Below are positions 35,338 to 44,781 of a stretch of DNA of 53,627 nt, one piece after another. The translations under genes and the position numbers were made by a program. Each line of letters starts with the position of its first letter. Position 1 is the stretch's first letter. Below the pieces are notes generated by a model that searched no databases, was not told the DNA's origin, and saw only the letters and a program-made list of their open reading frames with translations. This stretch comes from Desulfovibrionaceae bacterium (GTDB lineage: Bacteria > Desulfobacterota > Desulfovibrionia > Desulfovibrionales > Desulfovibrionaceae), in contig JACCQO010000016.1 of NCBI GenBank assembly GCA_015709205.1, forward strand, positions 1 to 53,627, written 5' to 3'.

Positions 35338-36482
35338 CTGCCGCTCCGCCCACGGCGCCCGACTGCAGGTCCGGCTGTACGCCCGACTGTACGTCCGGCT
35401 GCGCGCCGGGCATGAACCCCGGCTGCGTGTCCGGACAGGCCCTCGGCCTCGATCCGTCCGCCTCGCCCACCGCGGTCTACGGCGCGCTGCTGGCGCGCAA
35501 GACCGGCATGCTCGCGCTGCTCGCCGTGCTGCTCGTCGCCGTGGTCCTGGCCGGGCTGTGCGCCGGGGCGTCCGGACTGTCGCCCGCGCAGGTGCTCGGC
35601 GGCCTGGCGCGCCAGAACGATTTCGCCGCCACCGTTGTCTGGCAGCTGCGCCTGCCGCGCGTGCTCATGGCCGCGCTGGTGGGTGCGGGGCTGGCCGCGG
35701 GCGGCGTGGCCTCCCAGGCCATCCTGCGCAACCCGCTGGCCTCGCCCTTCACCCTGGGCGTGGCTTCGGGCGCGGCCTTCGGCGCGGCCCTGGTCATCGT
35801 CTCCGGGTCCATGAGCCGCTGGCTGCCCGCGGCCAGCGCCTTCTGCTTCGCGCTGGCGGCCTCGTTCCTGGTGCTGGGCATCGCGCGCATCAAGCGCGGG
35901 GCCGCCGGGGGCTCGTCGGTGCTCATCCTCGGCGGCGTGGCGATCATGTTCCTCTTCTCCTCGCTGACTTCCTTCATCCAGTACCTGGGCACCGAGCACG
36001 AGGTGCAGGCCATCGTGTTCTGGGCCTTCGGCAGCCTGTCCAAGGCCTGCTGGCCCGAGGTGGCCGTGGCCTGCCTGATGATCCTGCCGCCGCTGCCCCT
36101 GCTGCTGCGCGTCTCGTGGGATCTGAACCTGCTGGCCGCGGGCGACGACGCGGCGCGCTCCATGGGCGTGGACGTGGCCCGACTGCGCGCCGGGGGACTG
36201 GTGCTCGGCGCGCTGGCCACGGCCGGGGCCATCTGTTTCACCGGCGTGGTCGGGTTCATCGGCCTGGTGGCCCCGCACCTGGCGCGCATGCTCGTGGGCG
36301 GCGATCACCGCGTGCTGCTGCCCGCGGCCTGCTGTCTGGGCGCGGCCCTGGTGGCCGCCGCGGACCTGGTCGGCCGCACCCTGTGGCAGCCGCAGATCAT
36401 CCCCATCGGGATCATGACCTCGTTTCTGGGGGTGCCCTTTTTCCTGCACCTCTTGCTGCGCAGGGGCCGGGAGGACTGGTGA
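35334..36482 (+). CDS. FecCD-family ABC permease with Cys-rich N-terminus
   Basis: A 382-residue inner-membrane permease. The BtuC/FecCD core (about residues 55-382) is complete: LRLPRVLMAALVGAGLAAGG, QAILRNPLASPFTLGVASGA, the ATPase-coupling region MGVDVARLRAGG and GFIGLVAPHLARMLVGGDHR. The first 50 residues are an added cytoplasmic segment with Cys11, Cys15, Cys19, Cys23 and Cys31, that is C-x3-C-x3-C-x3-C-x7-C, made of short repeats. BtuC-type permeases do not normally have this, and it could bind metal. CGGAGG precedes the start, which overlaps the binding-protein stop. Confidence 0.9.
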   Translation: MTAAPPTAPDCRSGCTPDCTSGCAPGMNPGCVSGQALGLDPSASPTAVYGALLARKTGMLALLAVLLVAVVLAGLCAGASGLSPAQVLGGLARQNDFAATVVWQLRLPRVLMAALVGAGLAAGGVASQAILRNPLASPFTLGVASGAAFGAALVIVSGSMSRWLPAASAFCFALAASFLVLGIARIKRGAAGGSSVLILGGVAIMFLFSSLTSFIQYLGTEHEVQAIVFWAFGSLSKACWPEVAVACLMILPPLPLLLRVSWDLNLLAAGDDAARSMGVDVARLRAGGLVLGALATAGAICFTGVVGFIGLVAPHLARMLVGGDHRVLLPAACCLGAALVAAADLVGRTLWQPQIIPIGIMTSFLGVPFFLHLLLRRGREDW

Positions 36483-37417
36483 TGCTCGAAGTCCGCGACC
36501 TGCGCTTCGCCTACAACGGGGCCGACGTGTTTTCCGGGGTGGATTTCGCCGTGGCCCCGGGCGCGGTGCTCGGCGTGCTCGGGCCCAACGGCGCGGGCAA
36601 GTCCACGCTGCTCAGGTGCGTGCTGCACCTGCTCAGGCCCCGCGCGGGCGAGGTCCTGGTGGACGGGCGGGCCAGCGCGGCCATGGGCCCGCGCGAGCGC
36701 GCCGCGCTCCTGGCCTACGTGCCCCAGGCCAGGCCCCTGAAGCTTCCCCTGACCGTGTTCGAGGCCGTGCTCATGGGCCGCAGGCCGCACATGGCCTGGC
36801 GACCCTCGGCCCACGACCTGGAGCGCGCCGACGCGGCCATCCGCGCCCTGGGGCTGGCCGCGCTGGCGGGCCGCGACTTCGATGCGCTTTCCGGCGGCCA
36901 GGGCCAGAAGGTGCTCCTGGCCCGCGCCTTTGCCCAGGAGGCGCGCTACCTGCTCCTGGACGAGCCCACCAGCAGCCTGGACCTGCGCCATCAGGAAGAG
37001 GTGCTCGGCCTGGTGGCGGAAACCGCGCGCGAGCGGGCGGTGGGCGCGCTGGTGGCCATCCACGACCTCAACGCGGCCCTGCGCTTCTGCGATGCGGTGC
37101 TCGTGCTGCACCAGGGCGGCGTGGCCGCCTGCGGCGCGCCGGACGACGTGCTTTCGGCGCGCACCGTGCGCGAGGTCTACGGCGTGGACGTGGTCGAGGT
37201 GGACTGCGCGGGCAGGCGCGCCTTTCTGCCCGCCGGGCCGCCCGCGCCGCGCGCGGCCGAAACCGATGCAATGCGAGGAGGCGGCACGCCCTGCGGAAAC
37301 GTCGCTCTCCGCGGGGACGGCGCAGACGTTCCCGCCCCCTCCCGCGACGCCTGCGGGGGCGCTCCCCGCGACCCCGGTGCGCGCGCGGAGCGCGACCGTT
37401 CGTACACCAACCCTTGA
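36482..37417 (+). CDS. FecE/BtuD-like ABC transporter ATPase
   Basis: A 311-residue ATPase with Walker A GPNGAGKST, signature LSGGQGQKVLLARAF, Walker B LLLDEPTSSLD and the switch histidine in VAIHDLNAAL. It powers the FecCD permease; start and stop overlap as TGATG. The domain ends near residue 255. The remaining 55 residues are a Gly/Ala/Asp-rich tail without a known role. The receptor gene starts 21 bases on. Confidence 0.93.
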   Translation: MLEVRDLRFAYNGADVFSGVDFAVAPGAVLGVLGPNGAGKSTLLRCVLHLLRPRAGEVLVDGRASAAMGPRERAALLAYVPQARPLKLPLTVFEAVLMGRRPHMAWRPSAHDLERADAAIRALGLAALAGRDFDALSGGQGQKVLLARAFAQEARYLLLDEPTSSLDLRHQEEVLGLVAETARERAVGALVAIHDLNAALRFCDAVLVLHQGGVAACGAPDDVLSARTVREVYGVDVVEVDCAGRRAFLPAGPPAPRAAETDAMRGGGTPCGNVALRGDGADVPAPSRDACGGAPRDPGARAERDRSYTNP

Positions 37418-37438
37418 GCGATGATTTGGAGACGAGCC

Positions 37439-39589
37439 ATGACGTGTGCATTCATGCCCCCGGCCCAAAAGTTTTCCGTGACCACGGCCAAGACCTGCGC
37501 GCGCGCGGTCGTCCTGGCCCTGATCCTTGCCGCGTGCCTGTGCGTCGCGCCCGCCCTGGCGGCCGACCAGACGGACGGCCAGACGGACGGGCAGGTCGCG
37601 GAAGGGACCGGTCCCGACGCCAGTCGGGCCGCCCGCTCCGCCAACGCCACGGCCATGCGCGAGATGGTCGTCACGGCCACGCGCACCGAACGCGAGATGC
37701 AGTACGTGCCCAGCGCCGTCTCCGTGGTCACGCGCGAGGATATCGAGCGCTCGCCCTATCAGGACGCCATCAGCGTGCTCAAGGACACCGCCGGGGTCAT
37801 GGTCTACAACGGCCGCGGCCCGCTCTCCACGAGCACCTACAACAAGGTCATCATCCGCGGCATGGGCGCGGACTCGGGCCGCGTGCTCGTGCTCATCGAC
37901 GGCGTGCCCTACGCCGACGCCCAGTCCCAGCAGTTCGAATGGTCCCTGCTGAACAAGGACGATATCGAGCGCATCGAGGTGCTGCGCGGCCCGGCCTCGG
38001 CCCTCTACGGCAGCCACGCCATGGGCGGCGTGGTCAACGTCATCACCCGCAAGCCCGTGAAGGAAGGCTCCACCACCACCCTGGAGACGGGCTTCGGCAC
38101 CTTCGACACCTGGTCCGAGGGGCTGCGCCACTCGGCGCGCAAGGGCAAGCTGGGCTACACCCTGTCCGGCAAGATGACCGGCACCCAGGGCTACGCCACG
38201 CGGCCCGAGGACGAGCGCAGCGAAAACAACGGCGAGGATGTCCGCGCGCGGCGCGAGATGGCGCGCGGGGCCGTGACCTACGACTTCGACGAGACCAGCA
38301 GGCTGACCGTGGACACCTCCTACGGTAACTTCAGGAACCAGGGCATGTACAAGTTCGACCCGGACTTCCTGCTTTTCACCAACACCGACTACCGCGGCCG
38401 CGCCACCTACGAGAAGGACTTCGGCACGGTCAAGACCACCTTCACCGGCCACGCGGGCTACACCGACGGCAAGTACGAGAACCCCGACAGCACGACCAAT
38501 CCGACGCGGGTGGAATACACCAAGACCGGCGACCAGTGGCAGATGGGCGGCGAGGGCCAGGCCTCCTTCGCCCTGGGCGACAGCCACTTCATCACCACGG
38601 GGCTCTCCTTCACGCGCAACGGGATGGACACCAAGTACTCCTACCGCAGCGGCGCGCGCGAACGCACGCGCGGCGGCCTGCAGGACGTCTATTCCGTGTT
38701 CCTGCAGGACGAGATGACTTTCTTCAACGACCGCCTCGTGATCGTGCCCGGCCTGCGCTACGACTACTGGCGCACGCACGAGGGCTTCGACAAGGACACG
38801 GACCTGAGCCCGACCAAGAACGAATACGACGCCGCCAGCCACTCCAGCGTGTCCCCGCGCGTGGGCGTGCGCTACAACGTGTCCGAGGGCCTCGCCCTGC
38901 GCGCCGCCGTGGGCCAGGCCTTCCGCGTGGCCAACCTGAACAAGCTCTACGGCGAGTTTATCTCCGGCTCGACCGTCTATCAGGCCAACCCCAACCTCGA
39001 TCCCGAGAAGTCCACCACCTACGAGATCGGCATGGACGTGAGCAACGACCAGGGCATGTCCGTGGGGCTGACCGCCTACAAGACCTCGGCCCACGACTAC
39101 ATCGCCACCGTGGACAACGGCGTGGACGCCGGCGGCAACACCCTGAAGACCTACCGCAACGAGGACCGCGTGGACATCCACGGGGCCGAGATCGAGGCCG
39201 CCTGGCAGTTCAGCGAGCGCTGGCGCTTCTTCGGCGGCTACACCATGACCGACGCCGAGATCCTTTCCGGCACCTACAAGGGCAAGCGGCCCACCGGCAT
39301 CCCCAATTCCAAGGTCTCCTACGGCTTCGACTACGCCAACCCGGCCCTGTTCAACCTGCGCATCGTGGGCCGCACAATGGGCTCCATCGAATACAACAGC
39401 GCCAACACCCAGACCTACGGCGACTATACGGACTTCGACGCGCAGGTCTCCCGGGCCTTCGCCATCGGCGAAACCCAGCTGGAGGCCTCGCTCGACGTGA
39501 CCAACATCCTCAACGAGGAGATCAGGGAGACCAAGTCCAGCGAAGCGCCGGGCCGCTCCTTCTTCGTGACCCTGCGCTATACCTTCTAG
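37439..39589 (+). CDS. TonB-dependent outer-membrane receptor (BtuB/heme-receptor type)
   Basis: A 716-residue receptor. A signal peptide (about 20-42) is followed by a TonB box EMVVTA near residues 75-80, a plug domain (VPSAVSVVTREDIE, VIIRGMG, VLVLIDGVPY, RIEVLRGPASALYGSHAMGG) and a 22-strand barrel ending in aromatic LRYTF. The region FRVANLNKLYGEF...NPNLDPEKS matches the FRAP/NPNL area shared by BtuB and heme receptors, but there is no His between the two motifs, which heme receptors usually have. Start 37439 has TGGAG eight bases upstream, better than the ATG six codons earlier. Energised presumably by the divergent TonB system. Confidence 0.93.
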   Translation: MTCAFMPPAQKFSVTTAKTCARAVVLALILAACLCVAPALAADQTDGQTDGQVAEGTGPDASRAARSANATAMREMVVTATRTEREMQYVPSAVSVVTREDIERSPYQDAISVLKDTAGVMVYNGRGPLSTSTYNKVIIRGMGADSGRVLVLIDGVPYADAQSQQFEWSLLNKDDIERIEVLRGPASALYGSHAMGGVVNVITRKPVKEGSTTTLETGFGTFDTWSEGLRHSARKGKLGYTLSGKMTGTQGYATRPEDERSENNGEDVRARREMARGAVTYDFDETSRLTVDTSYGNFRNQGMYKFDPDFLLFTNTDYRGRATYEKDFGTVKTTFTGHAGYTDGKYENPDSTTNPTRVEYTKTGDQWQMGGEGQASFALGDSHFITTGLSFTRNGMDTKYSYRSGARERTRGGLQDVYSVFLQDEMTFFNDRLVIVPGLRYDYWRTHEGFDKDTDLSPTKNEYDAASHSSVSPRVGVRYNVSEGLALRAAVGQAFRVANLNKLYGEFISGSTVYQANPNLDPEKSTTYEIGMDVSNDQGMSVGLTAYKTSAHDYIATVDNGVDAGGNTLKTYRNEDRVDIHGAEIEAAWQFSERWRFFGGYTMTDAEILSGTYKGKRPTGIPNSKVSYGFDYANPALFNLRIVGRTMGSIEYNSANTQTYGDYTDFDAQVSRAFAIGETQLEASLDVTNILNEEIRETKSSEAPGRSFFVTLRYTF

Positions 39590-39708
39590 CCCGTACGCCC
39601 TGAGCGGCGGGACGCGGATCGTTCCTTGGGGGACGGGCCGCGCCCCGCCGGAGGCCCGGCTCCGGGACAACCGGCGACCGGCGAACGACAGACCCGCGGA
39701 GAGACGCA

Positions 39709-42700
39709 ATGCGCATCGCAGCCATCGTGTGGAACAGCCACGCCGGGGCCCTGGCACGGGCCGCGGCCCAAGTGGAAGAGGTCGAGCTCGCGCTCTATTC
39801 CTCCAAGACCCTGGAAACCGAGCCCGAGCGCTGCGCCGAGGCCCTGGAAAAACTGCGCGCGGCCGACGCGGTCTTCCTCTACCGCTCCACGGAATCGTTC
39901 TGGGAGACCATGGAGGAGGACATCCGCGCCCTGGGCGAGCGCACGCCCGTGGTCTGCCTGAGCTACGACCCCACCTACTGGACCCTGTCCTCGGTCTCCC
40001 CGGGGATCCTGGAGGTCGCCAACCGCTACATGACCTACGGCGGCGCGGACAACGTGGCCAACCTGCTGCGCTATCTGGCGGCCAATTTCACGCCCGGCGA
40101 CTCCCCCGCGCGCACGGCCGAACGCGTTGCCGCCTGCGCCGCGCCCGCGCCCGTGCCCTGGGACGGGCTCTACCACCCCGACGCGCCCCTGCCGCACTTC
40201 GACGCCGTGGAGGACTATCTGCGCTGGTACGAGATCTACGCCGAGGGCCGGGGCCTGGAAAACGCGCCCGTGGTCGGCCTGCTCATGGGCCGCTACTTCT
40301 GGGTCAACGGCGTCACCGACGTGGAGGACGCGCTGGTCCACGAATTCGAAACGCGCGGCTTCCGCGTGCTCTGCGCCTTCTCCAACTCCATCAAGGACGA
40401 CGCCCTGGGCAACAAGGGCGCCCTGGCCTGGACCGAGGAAGCCTTCCTGGGGCCGGACGGCAAGAGCCGGGTGGAACTGCTCGTCAAGCTGCAGCCCTTC
40501 TTCCTGGGCAGCCGCCGGGGCCAGGAGGCCAACGCCGAGTGCGCGGCGGCCGACGGCGCGGCCCTGTTCAAGCGGCTGAACGTGCCCGTGCTCCAGCCCG
40601 TGTTCTCCTCGGCCAAGACGGTGGAGGAGTGGGAGGCCGACCCGCAGGGGCTCGGCGCGGAAGTGGCCTGGGGCGTGGCCATGCCCGAGTTCGAGGGCGT
40701 CATCGAGCCCTTCTACCTCGGCGGGGGCAAGCGGTTCGAGGACGACGGCTCCGGCGCGTCCATCGAGCGCCGCGTGCCGCACGCCGAGCGCTGCGCCAAG
40801 CTGGTGCGCCGCGCCGCGCGCTGGGTGAGGCTGCGCCGCGTGCCCGTGGCCGAGCGCAGGATCGCCTTCGTGCTGCACAACAATCCCTGCGCCTCGGTGG
40901 AGGCCTCGGTGGGCGGCGCGGCCAAGCTGGATTCCCTGGAGTCCACGGCGCGCATCCTGCAAGCCATGCGCGACGCGGGCTATCGCGTGGACCCGCCTGC
41001 CAGCGGCGAGGAACTGATCGGCACGATCATGGAGCGCAAGGCCGTCTCCGAGTTCCGCTGGACCACGGTGGACGAGATCGCGAGAAAGGGCGGCGCGCTG
41101 GCGCGCCTCGACGCCGCGCACTACCGCAAATGGTTCGACACCTTTCCCCGGGCCGTGCGCGAGCGCATCTGCGCGGCCTGGGGCAATCCCCCGGGCGAGG
41201 AAGTCAACGGCGTGCCCGCGGCCATGGTCCACGAGGGCGAGATGCTCGTCACCGGCGTGTCCTACGGCAACGCCGTGGTCTGCGTGCAGCCCAAGCGCGG
41301 CTGCGCGGGCCCACGCTGCGACGGCCGGGTCTGCAAGATCCTCCACGACCCGGACATCCCGCCGCCGCACCAGTACCTGGCCACCTACCGCTGGCTCATG
41401 GACGACTTCGGCGCGCACGCCATCGTGCACGTGGGCACGCACGGCAACCTGGAATTCCTCCCGGGCAAGAGCGTGGGTCTGTCCGAATCCTGTCTGCCGG
41501 ACATCGCCATCCACGACTGCCCGCACCTGTACATCTACAATTCCGACAACCCGCCCGAGGGCACCATCGCCAAGCGCCGCTCCTACGCCACCCTGGTGGA
41601 CCACATGCAGACCGCCATGGTCCGCGGCGGGCTCTACGAGGAGCTGGAGGAGCTGGACCGGCTGCTCGGCGACTACGAGCGCGCGCGCCACGCCGATCCC
41701 GCGCGCGCGCACCAGCTCGAACACCTCATTCGGGAAGGCGTGGCCGCCGCGAACCTGGAATCGCAGGTCAAGCCGCGCGAAGGCGAGGAATTCTCCGCCT
41801 TTGCCGCGCGCGTGCACGAGGCCCTGGGGCTGATCCGCAACACGCGCATCTGCGACGGCATGCACGTCTTCGGCTCCCTGCCCGAGGGCGAGCGGCGCAC
41901 GGAGTTCGTCTACAACATCGTGCGCTACGACGCGGGCGACGAACGCTCCCTGCGGCGCACCCTGTGCCGCGCCCTGGGGCTGGACCTGGGCGCGCTGCTG
42001 GCCGAGCCCGGGGCCGTGGACGCGCGCTATCTGCGCAGCCACGCCGACCTCCTGGAAGAGATCGAGCGGCTCGGCGCGGCCTACGTGGGCGCGGTGCTGG
42101 CGGCGGACGAGAACGGCGGCGCGGCGGGCCTGCCCGCGCGCGTGGCCGCCCTGGGCGAAGGGCGCGACGCGGCCATCGCGCGCGCCCTGGAGACGGACGA
42201 AAATCTCGCGGGTGAACTCGCGCCCTTCACCCCGCGCATCCTGGACATCGATCGGCGCATGAAGGATTCGCGCGAGATCGACGCCCTGCTCGGCGCGGCG
42301 GCCGGGGGCCACGTGCCCGCCGGGCCCTCGGGCGTCATCAGCCGGGGCCGCGAGGACATCCTGCCCACGGGCCGCAATTTCTATTCCCTGGACCCCCGGC
42401 GCATCCCGACCAAGGCCGGGTACCGCGTGGGCGACCGGCTGGCCGCCGCGCTGGTGGAAAAGCACCTGGCCGAGGAGGGCCGTTATCCCGAGAACGTGGC
42501 CCTGTTCTGGATGTGCAACGACATGATGTGGGCCGACGGCGAGGGCATGGGCCAGATCCTTTCGCTCCTCGGCGTGCGCCCGCGCTGGCTCTCCAACGGC
42601 TGGGTGCGCGGCTTCGACGTCATCCCGCTGGAAGAGCTCGGCCGCCCGCGCATCGACGTGACCATCCGCGTCTCCGGGCTGCTGCGCGACAGCTTCCCCG

Positions 42701-43680
42701 AGGCCATGGACTTCGTGGACGAGGCCGTGCGCGCCGTGGCCGCGCTGGACGAGCCCCTGGACCGGAACTTCGTGCGCAGGCACGCCCTGGAGAAGGTGGG
42801 CGACGAAACCGAGCCCGACGCGGCCGCCGAGGCCTGGCGGCGCGCCACGCTGCGCCTCTTCTCGGCCAAGCCCGGCACCTACCAGGCCGGGGTCAACCTC
42901 GCGGTCTACGCCTCGGCCTGGAAGGACGAGAAGGACCTCTCGGACATCTTCATCTATTGGAACAGCTTCGCCTACGGCAAGGGCGTGTTCGGCGAAAAGA
43001 GCCCGCGCGAGCTGGAATCGAGCCTGAAGACCGTGGACGTGACCTACAACAAGGTCGTCTCCGACGAGCACGACCTCTTCGGCTGCTGCGCCTACTACGG
43101 CTCGCACGGCGGCATGACCGCCGCGGCCCGCGCGGTCAAGGGCGCGCCCGTGCGCACCTACTACGGCGACACGCGCGAGCCCGAGCGCGTGCAGGTCCGC
43201 GACCTGGCCGACGAGGTCCGCCGCGTGGTGCGCACCAAGCTGCTCAACCCCAAGTGGATCGAGGGCATGAAGCGCCACGGCTACAAGGGCGCGGGCGACA
43301 TCTCCAAGCGCGTGGGCCGCGTCTACGGCTGGGAGGCCACCACCGAGGAGGTGGACGACTGGATCTTCGACGACATCGCCAAGACCTTCGTGCTCGACGA
43401 GGAGAACCGCGAGTTCTTCCGCGAGCACAACCCCTGGGCCCTGGAGGAGATCGGCCGCCGTCTGCTGGAGGCCGAGAGCCGGGGGCTCTGGCAGGCCGAT
43501 CCCGAGGTCCTCGACGGGCTGCGCGAGGCCTATCTGGAGATGGAGGGGTGGCTGGAGGAGGACATGGGCGAGGTTCAGGGCGAGTTCCAGGGCGGGGCCG
43601 TGGACGTGCTGCGGCCCGAGGACGTGGAACAGTGGAAGGCCATGATGGACGAGATGGCGCGCGAGCGCGCCGGGCGCTGA
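39709..43680 (+). CDS. cobN: CobN-family chelatase large subunit
   Basis: A 1323-residue protein of the CobN/magnesium-chelatase H family, full length. Recognisable blocks are RIAFVLHNNPCASVEASVGG, GNAVVCVQPKRGC, the conserved HVGTHGNLEFLPGKSVGLSE near residue 575, NSDNPPEGTIAKRRSYATLV, and the C-terminal VVSDEHDLFGCCAYYGSHGG. No signal peptide, so cytoplasmic. With AAA+ partners it inserts cobalt into hydrogenobyrinate diamide in aerobic B12 synthesis. Anaerobes with a CbiK-type chelatase do not need that, and CobN relatives also occur in heme-uptake (HmuS) loci. The receptor/ABC genes beside it favour a role in handling an imported tetrapyrrole. Metal and direction are undecided. Confidence 0.92.
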   Translation: MRIAAIVWNSHAGALARAAAQVEEVELALYSSKTLETEPERCAEALEKLRAADAVFLYRSTESFWETMEEDIRALGERTPVVCLSYDPTYWTLSSVSPGILEVANRYMTYGGADNVANLLRYLAANFTPGDSPARTAERVAACAAPAPVPWDGLYHPDAPLPHFDAVEDYLRWYEIYAEGRGLENAPVVGLLMGRYFWVNGVTDVEDALVHEFETRGFRVLCAFSNSIKDDALGNKGALAWTEEAFLGPDGKSRVELLVKLQPFFLGSRRGQEANAECAAADGAALFKRLNVPVLQPVFSSAKTVEEWEADPQGLGAEVAWGVAMPEFEGVIEPFYLGGGKRFEDDGSGASIERRVPHAERCAKLVRRAARWVRLRRVPVAERRIAFVLHNNPCASVEASVGGAAKLDSLESTARILQAMRDAGYRVDPPASGEELIGTIMERKAVSEFRWTTVDEIARKGGALARLDAAHYRKWFDTFPRAVRERICAAWGNPPGEEVNGVPAAMVHEGEMLVTGVSYGNAVVCVQPKRGCAGPRCDGRVCKILHDPDIPPPHQYLATYRWLMDDFGAHAIVHVGTHGNLEFLPGKSVGLSESCLPDIAIHDCPHLYIYNSDNPPEGTIAKRRSYATLVDHMQTAMVRGGLYEELEELDRLLGDYERARHADPARAHQLEHLIREGVAAANLESQVKPREGEEFSAFAARVHEALGLIRNTRICDGMHVFGSLPEGERRTEFVYNIVRYDAGDERSLRRTLCRALGLDLGALLAEPGAVDARYLRSHADLLEEIERLGAAYVGAVLAADENGGAAGLPARVAALGEGRDAAIARALETDENLAGELAPFTPRILDIDRRMKDSREIDALLGAAAGGHVPAGPSGVISRGREDILPTGRNFYSLDPRRIPTKAGYRVGDRLAAALVEKHLAEEGRYPENVALFWMCNDMMWADGEGMGQILSLLGVRPRWLSNGWVRGFDVIPLEELGRPRIDVTIRVSGLLRDSFPEAMDFVDEAVRAVAALDEPLDRNFVRRHALEKVGDETEPDAAAEAWRRATLRLFSAKPGTYQAGVNLAVYASAWKDEKDLSDIFIYWNSFAYGKGVFGEKSPRELESSLKTVDVTYNKVVSDEHDLFGCCAYYGSHGGMTAAARAVKGAPVRTYYGDTREPERVQVRDLADEVRRVVRTKLLNPKWIEGMKRHGYKGAGDISKRVGRVYGWEATTEEVDDWIFDDIAKTFVLDEENREFFREHNPWALEEIGRRLLEAESRGLWQADPEVLDGLREAYLEMEGWLEEDMGEVQGEFQGGAVDVLRPEDVEQWKAMMDEMARERAGR

Positions 43681-43731
43681 CCCGGCCCCCGGCGGGACGC
43701 GCCGTTACGCAAGAATCGCAAGGAGCTGGAA

Positions 43732-44760
43732 GTGCGGCATTACACCTATCCCTTCACGGCCATCGTGGGCCAAGAGAAGATGAAGACGGCCCTGGTCCTC
43801 AACCTCGTGGACCCGACCATCGGCGGGGTGCTCATCCGCGGGGAAAAGGGCACGGCCAAGTCCACGGCCGTGCGCGGCCTGGCCCTGCTGCTGCCGGAGA
43901 TGGCCGCCGTGGCCGGGTGCCGGTTCGCCTGCGACCCGGCGGCGGGCGACTGCCTCTGCCCGGACTGCGCCGCGCGCGTGGCCGCGGGCGAGGCCCTGGA
44001 GACCGAGCGCCGCCGCGTGCGCGTGGTGGACCTGCCCGTGGGCTCCACCGAGGACCGCGTGCTCGGCACCCTGGACCTGGAATGGGCCATCAAGAAGGGC
44101 GAGCGCCGCTTCGAGCCCGGCATCCTGGCCGAGGCCAACCGCTCCATCCTCTATGTGGACGAGGTCAACCTGCTCGACGACCACATCGTGGACGTGCTCC
44201 TGGACGCGGCGGCCATGGGCGTGAACACCGTGGAGCGCGAGAGCGTGTCCTTTTCGCACCCGGCGCGCTTCGTGCTCGTGGGCACCATGAACCCGGAGGA
44301 GGGCGAGCTGCGGCCCCAGCTCCTGGACCGTTTCGGCCTGTGCGTGGAGGTGCGCGGGATCATGGACCTGGAGGCGCGCGTGGAGCTGGTGCGCCGCCGC
44401 GCGGCCTTCGAGGCCGACCCGGCCGGGTTCTGCGCCGCGCGCGAGGCCGAGGAAAGGCGTCTGGGCGAGCGCATCGTGGCCGCGCGCGAGCGCGTGCCGT
44501 CCGTGGAGGTCTGCGACGACGTGCTGCGCAACGTGGCCGAGATCGCCATCGGCATGAACGTGGACGGCCACCGCGCCGACCTGGTCATGGTCCGCGCGGC
44601 GCGGGCGCTCGCGGCCCTGGAGGGCCGGGAGGCGGCCACGCGCGAGGACGTGAAACGCGCCGCGGAAATGGCCCTGCCGCACCGGATGCGCAAGAAGCCC
44701 TTCCAGAAGATCGGCCTGGACGCGGACCGCGTGGACGCCATCCTCGGCGCGGCCTCCTGA
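43732..44760 (+). CDS. BchI/ChlI-type AAA+ chelatase subunit
   Basis: A 342-residue ATPase. GTG start with AAGGAG nine bases upstream. Walker A is R-G-E-K-G-T-A-K-S-T, Walker B ILYVDEVNLLDDHIVD, and sensor 1 VLVGTMNPEEGELRPQLLDR with the arginine finger region following. After Walker A a cysteine cluster (C-R-F-A-C, then C-L-C-x-x-C) probably binds zinc or a cluster, as in other BchI proteins. It should form hexameric rings with the next gene product and drive the CobN-like subunit by ATP hydrolysis. Confidence 0.93.
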   Translation: MRHYTYPFTAIVGQEKMKTALVLNLVDPTIGGVLIRGEKGTAKSTAVRGLALLLPEMAAVAGCRFACDPAAGDCLCPDCAARVAAGEALETERRRVRVVDLPVGSTEDRVLGTLDLEWAIKKGERRFEPGILAEANRSILYVDEVNLLDDHIVDVLLDAAAMGVNTVERESVSFSHPARFVLVGTMNPEEGELRPQLLDRFGLCVEVRGIMDLEARVELVRRRAAFEADPAGFCAAREAEERRLGERIVAARERVPSVEVCDDVLRNVAEIAIGMNVDGHRADLVMVRAARALAALEGREAATREDVKRAAEMALPHRMRKKPFQKIGLDADRVDAILGAAS

Positions 44761-44781
44761 TCCGGTCCCGTGAGGACAGGC

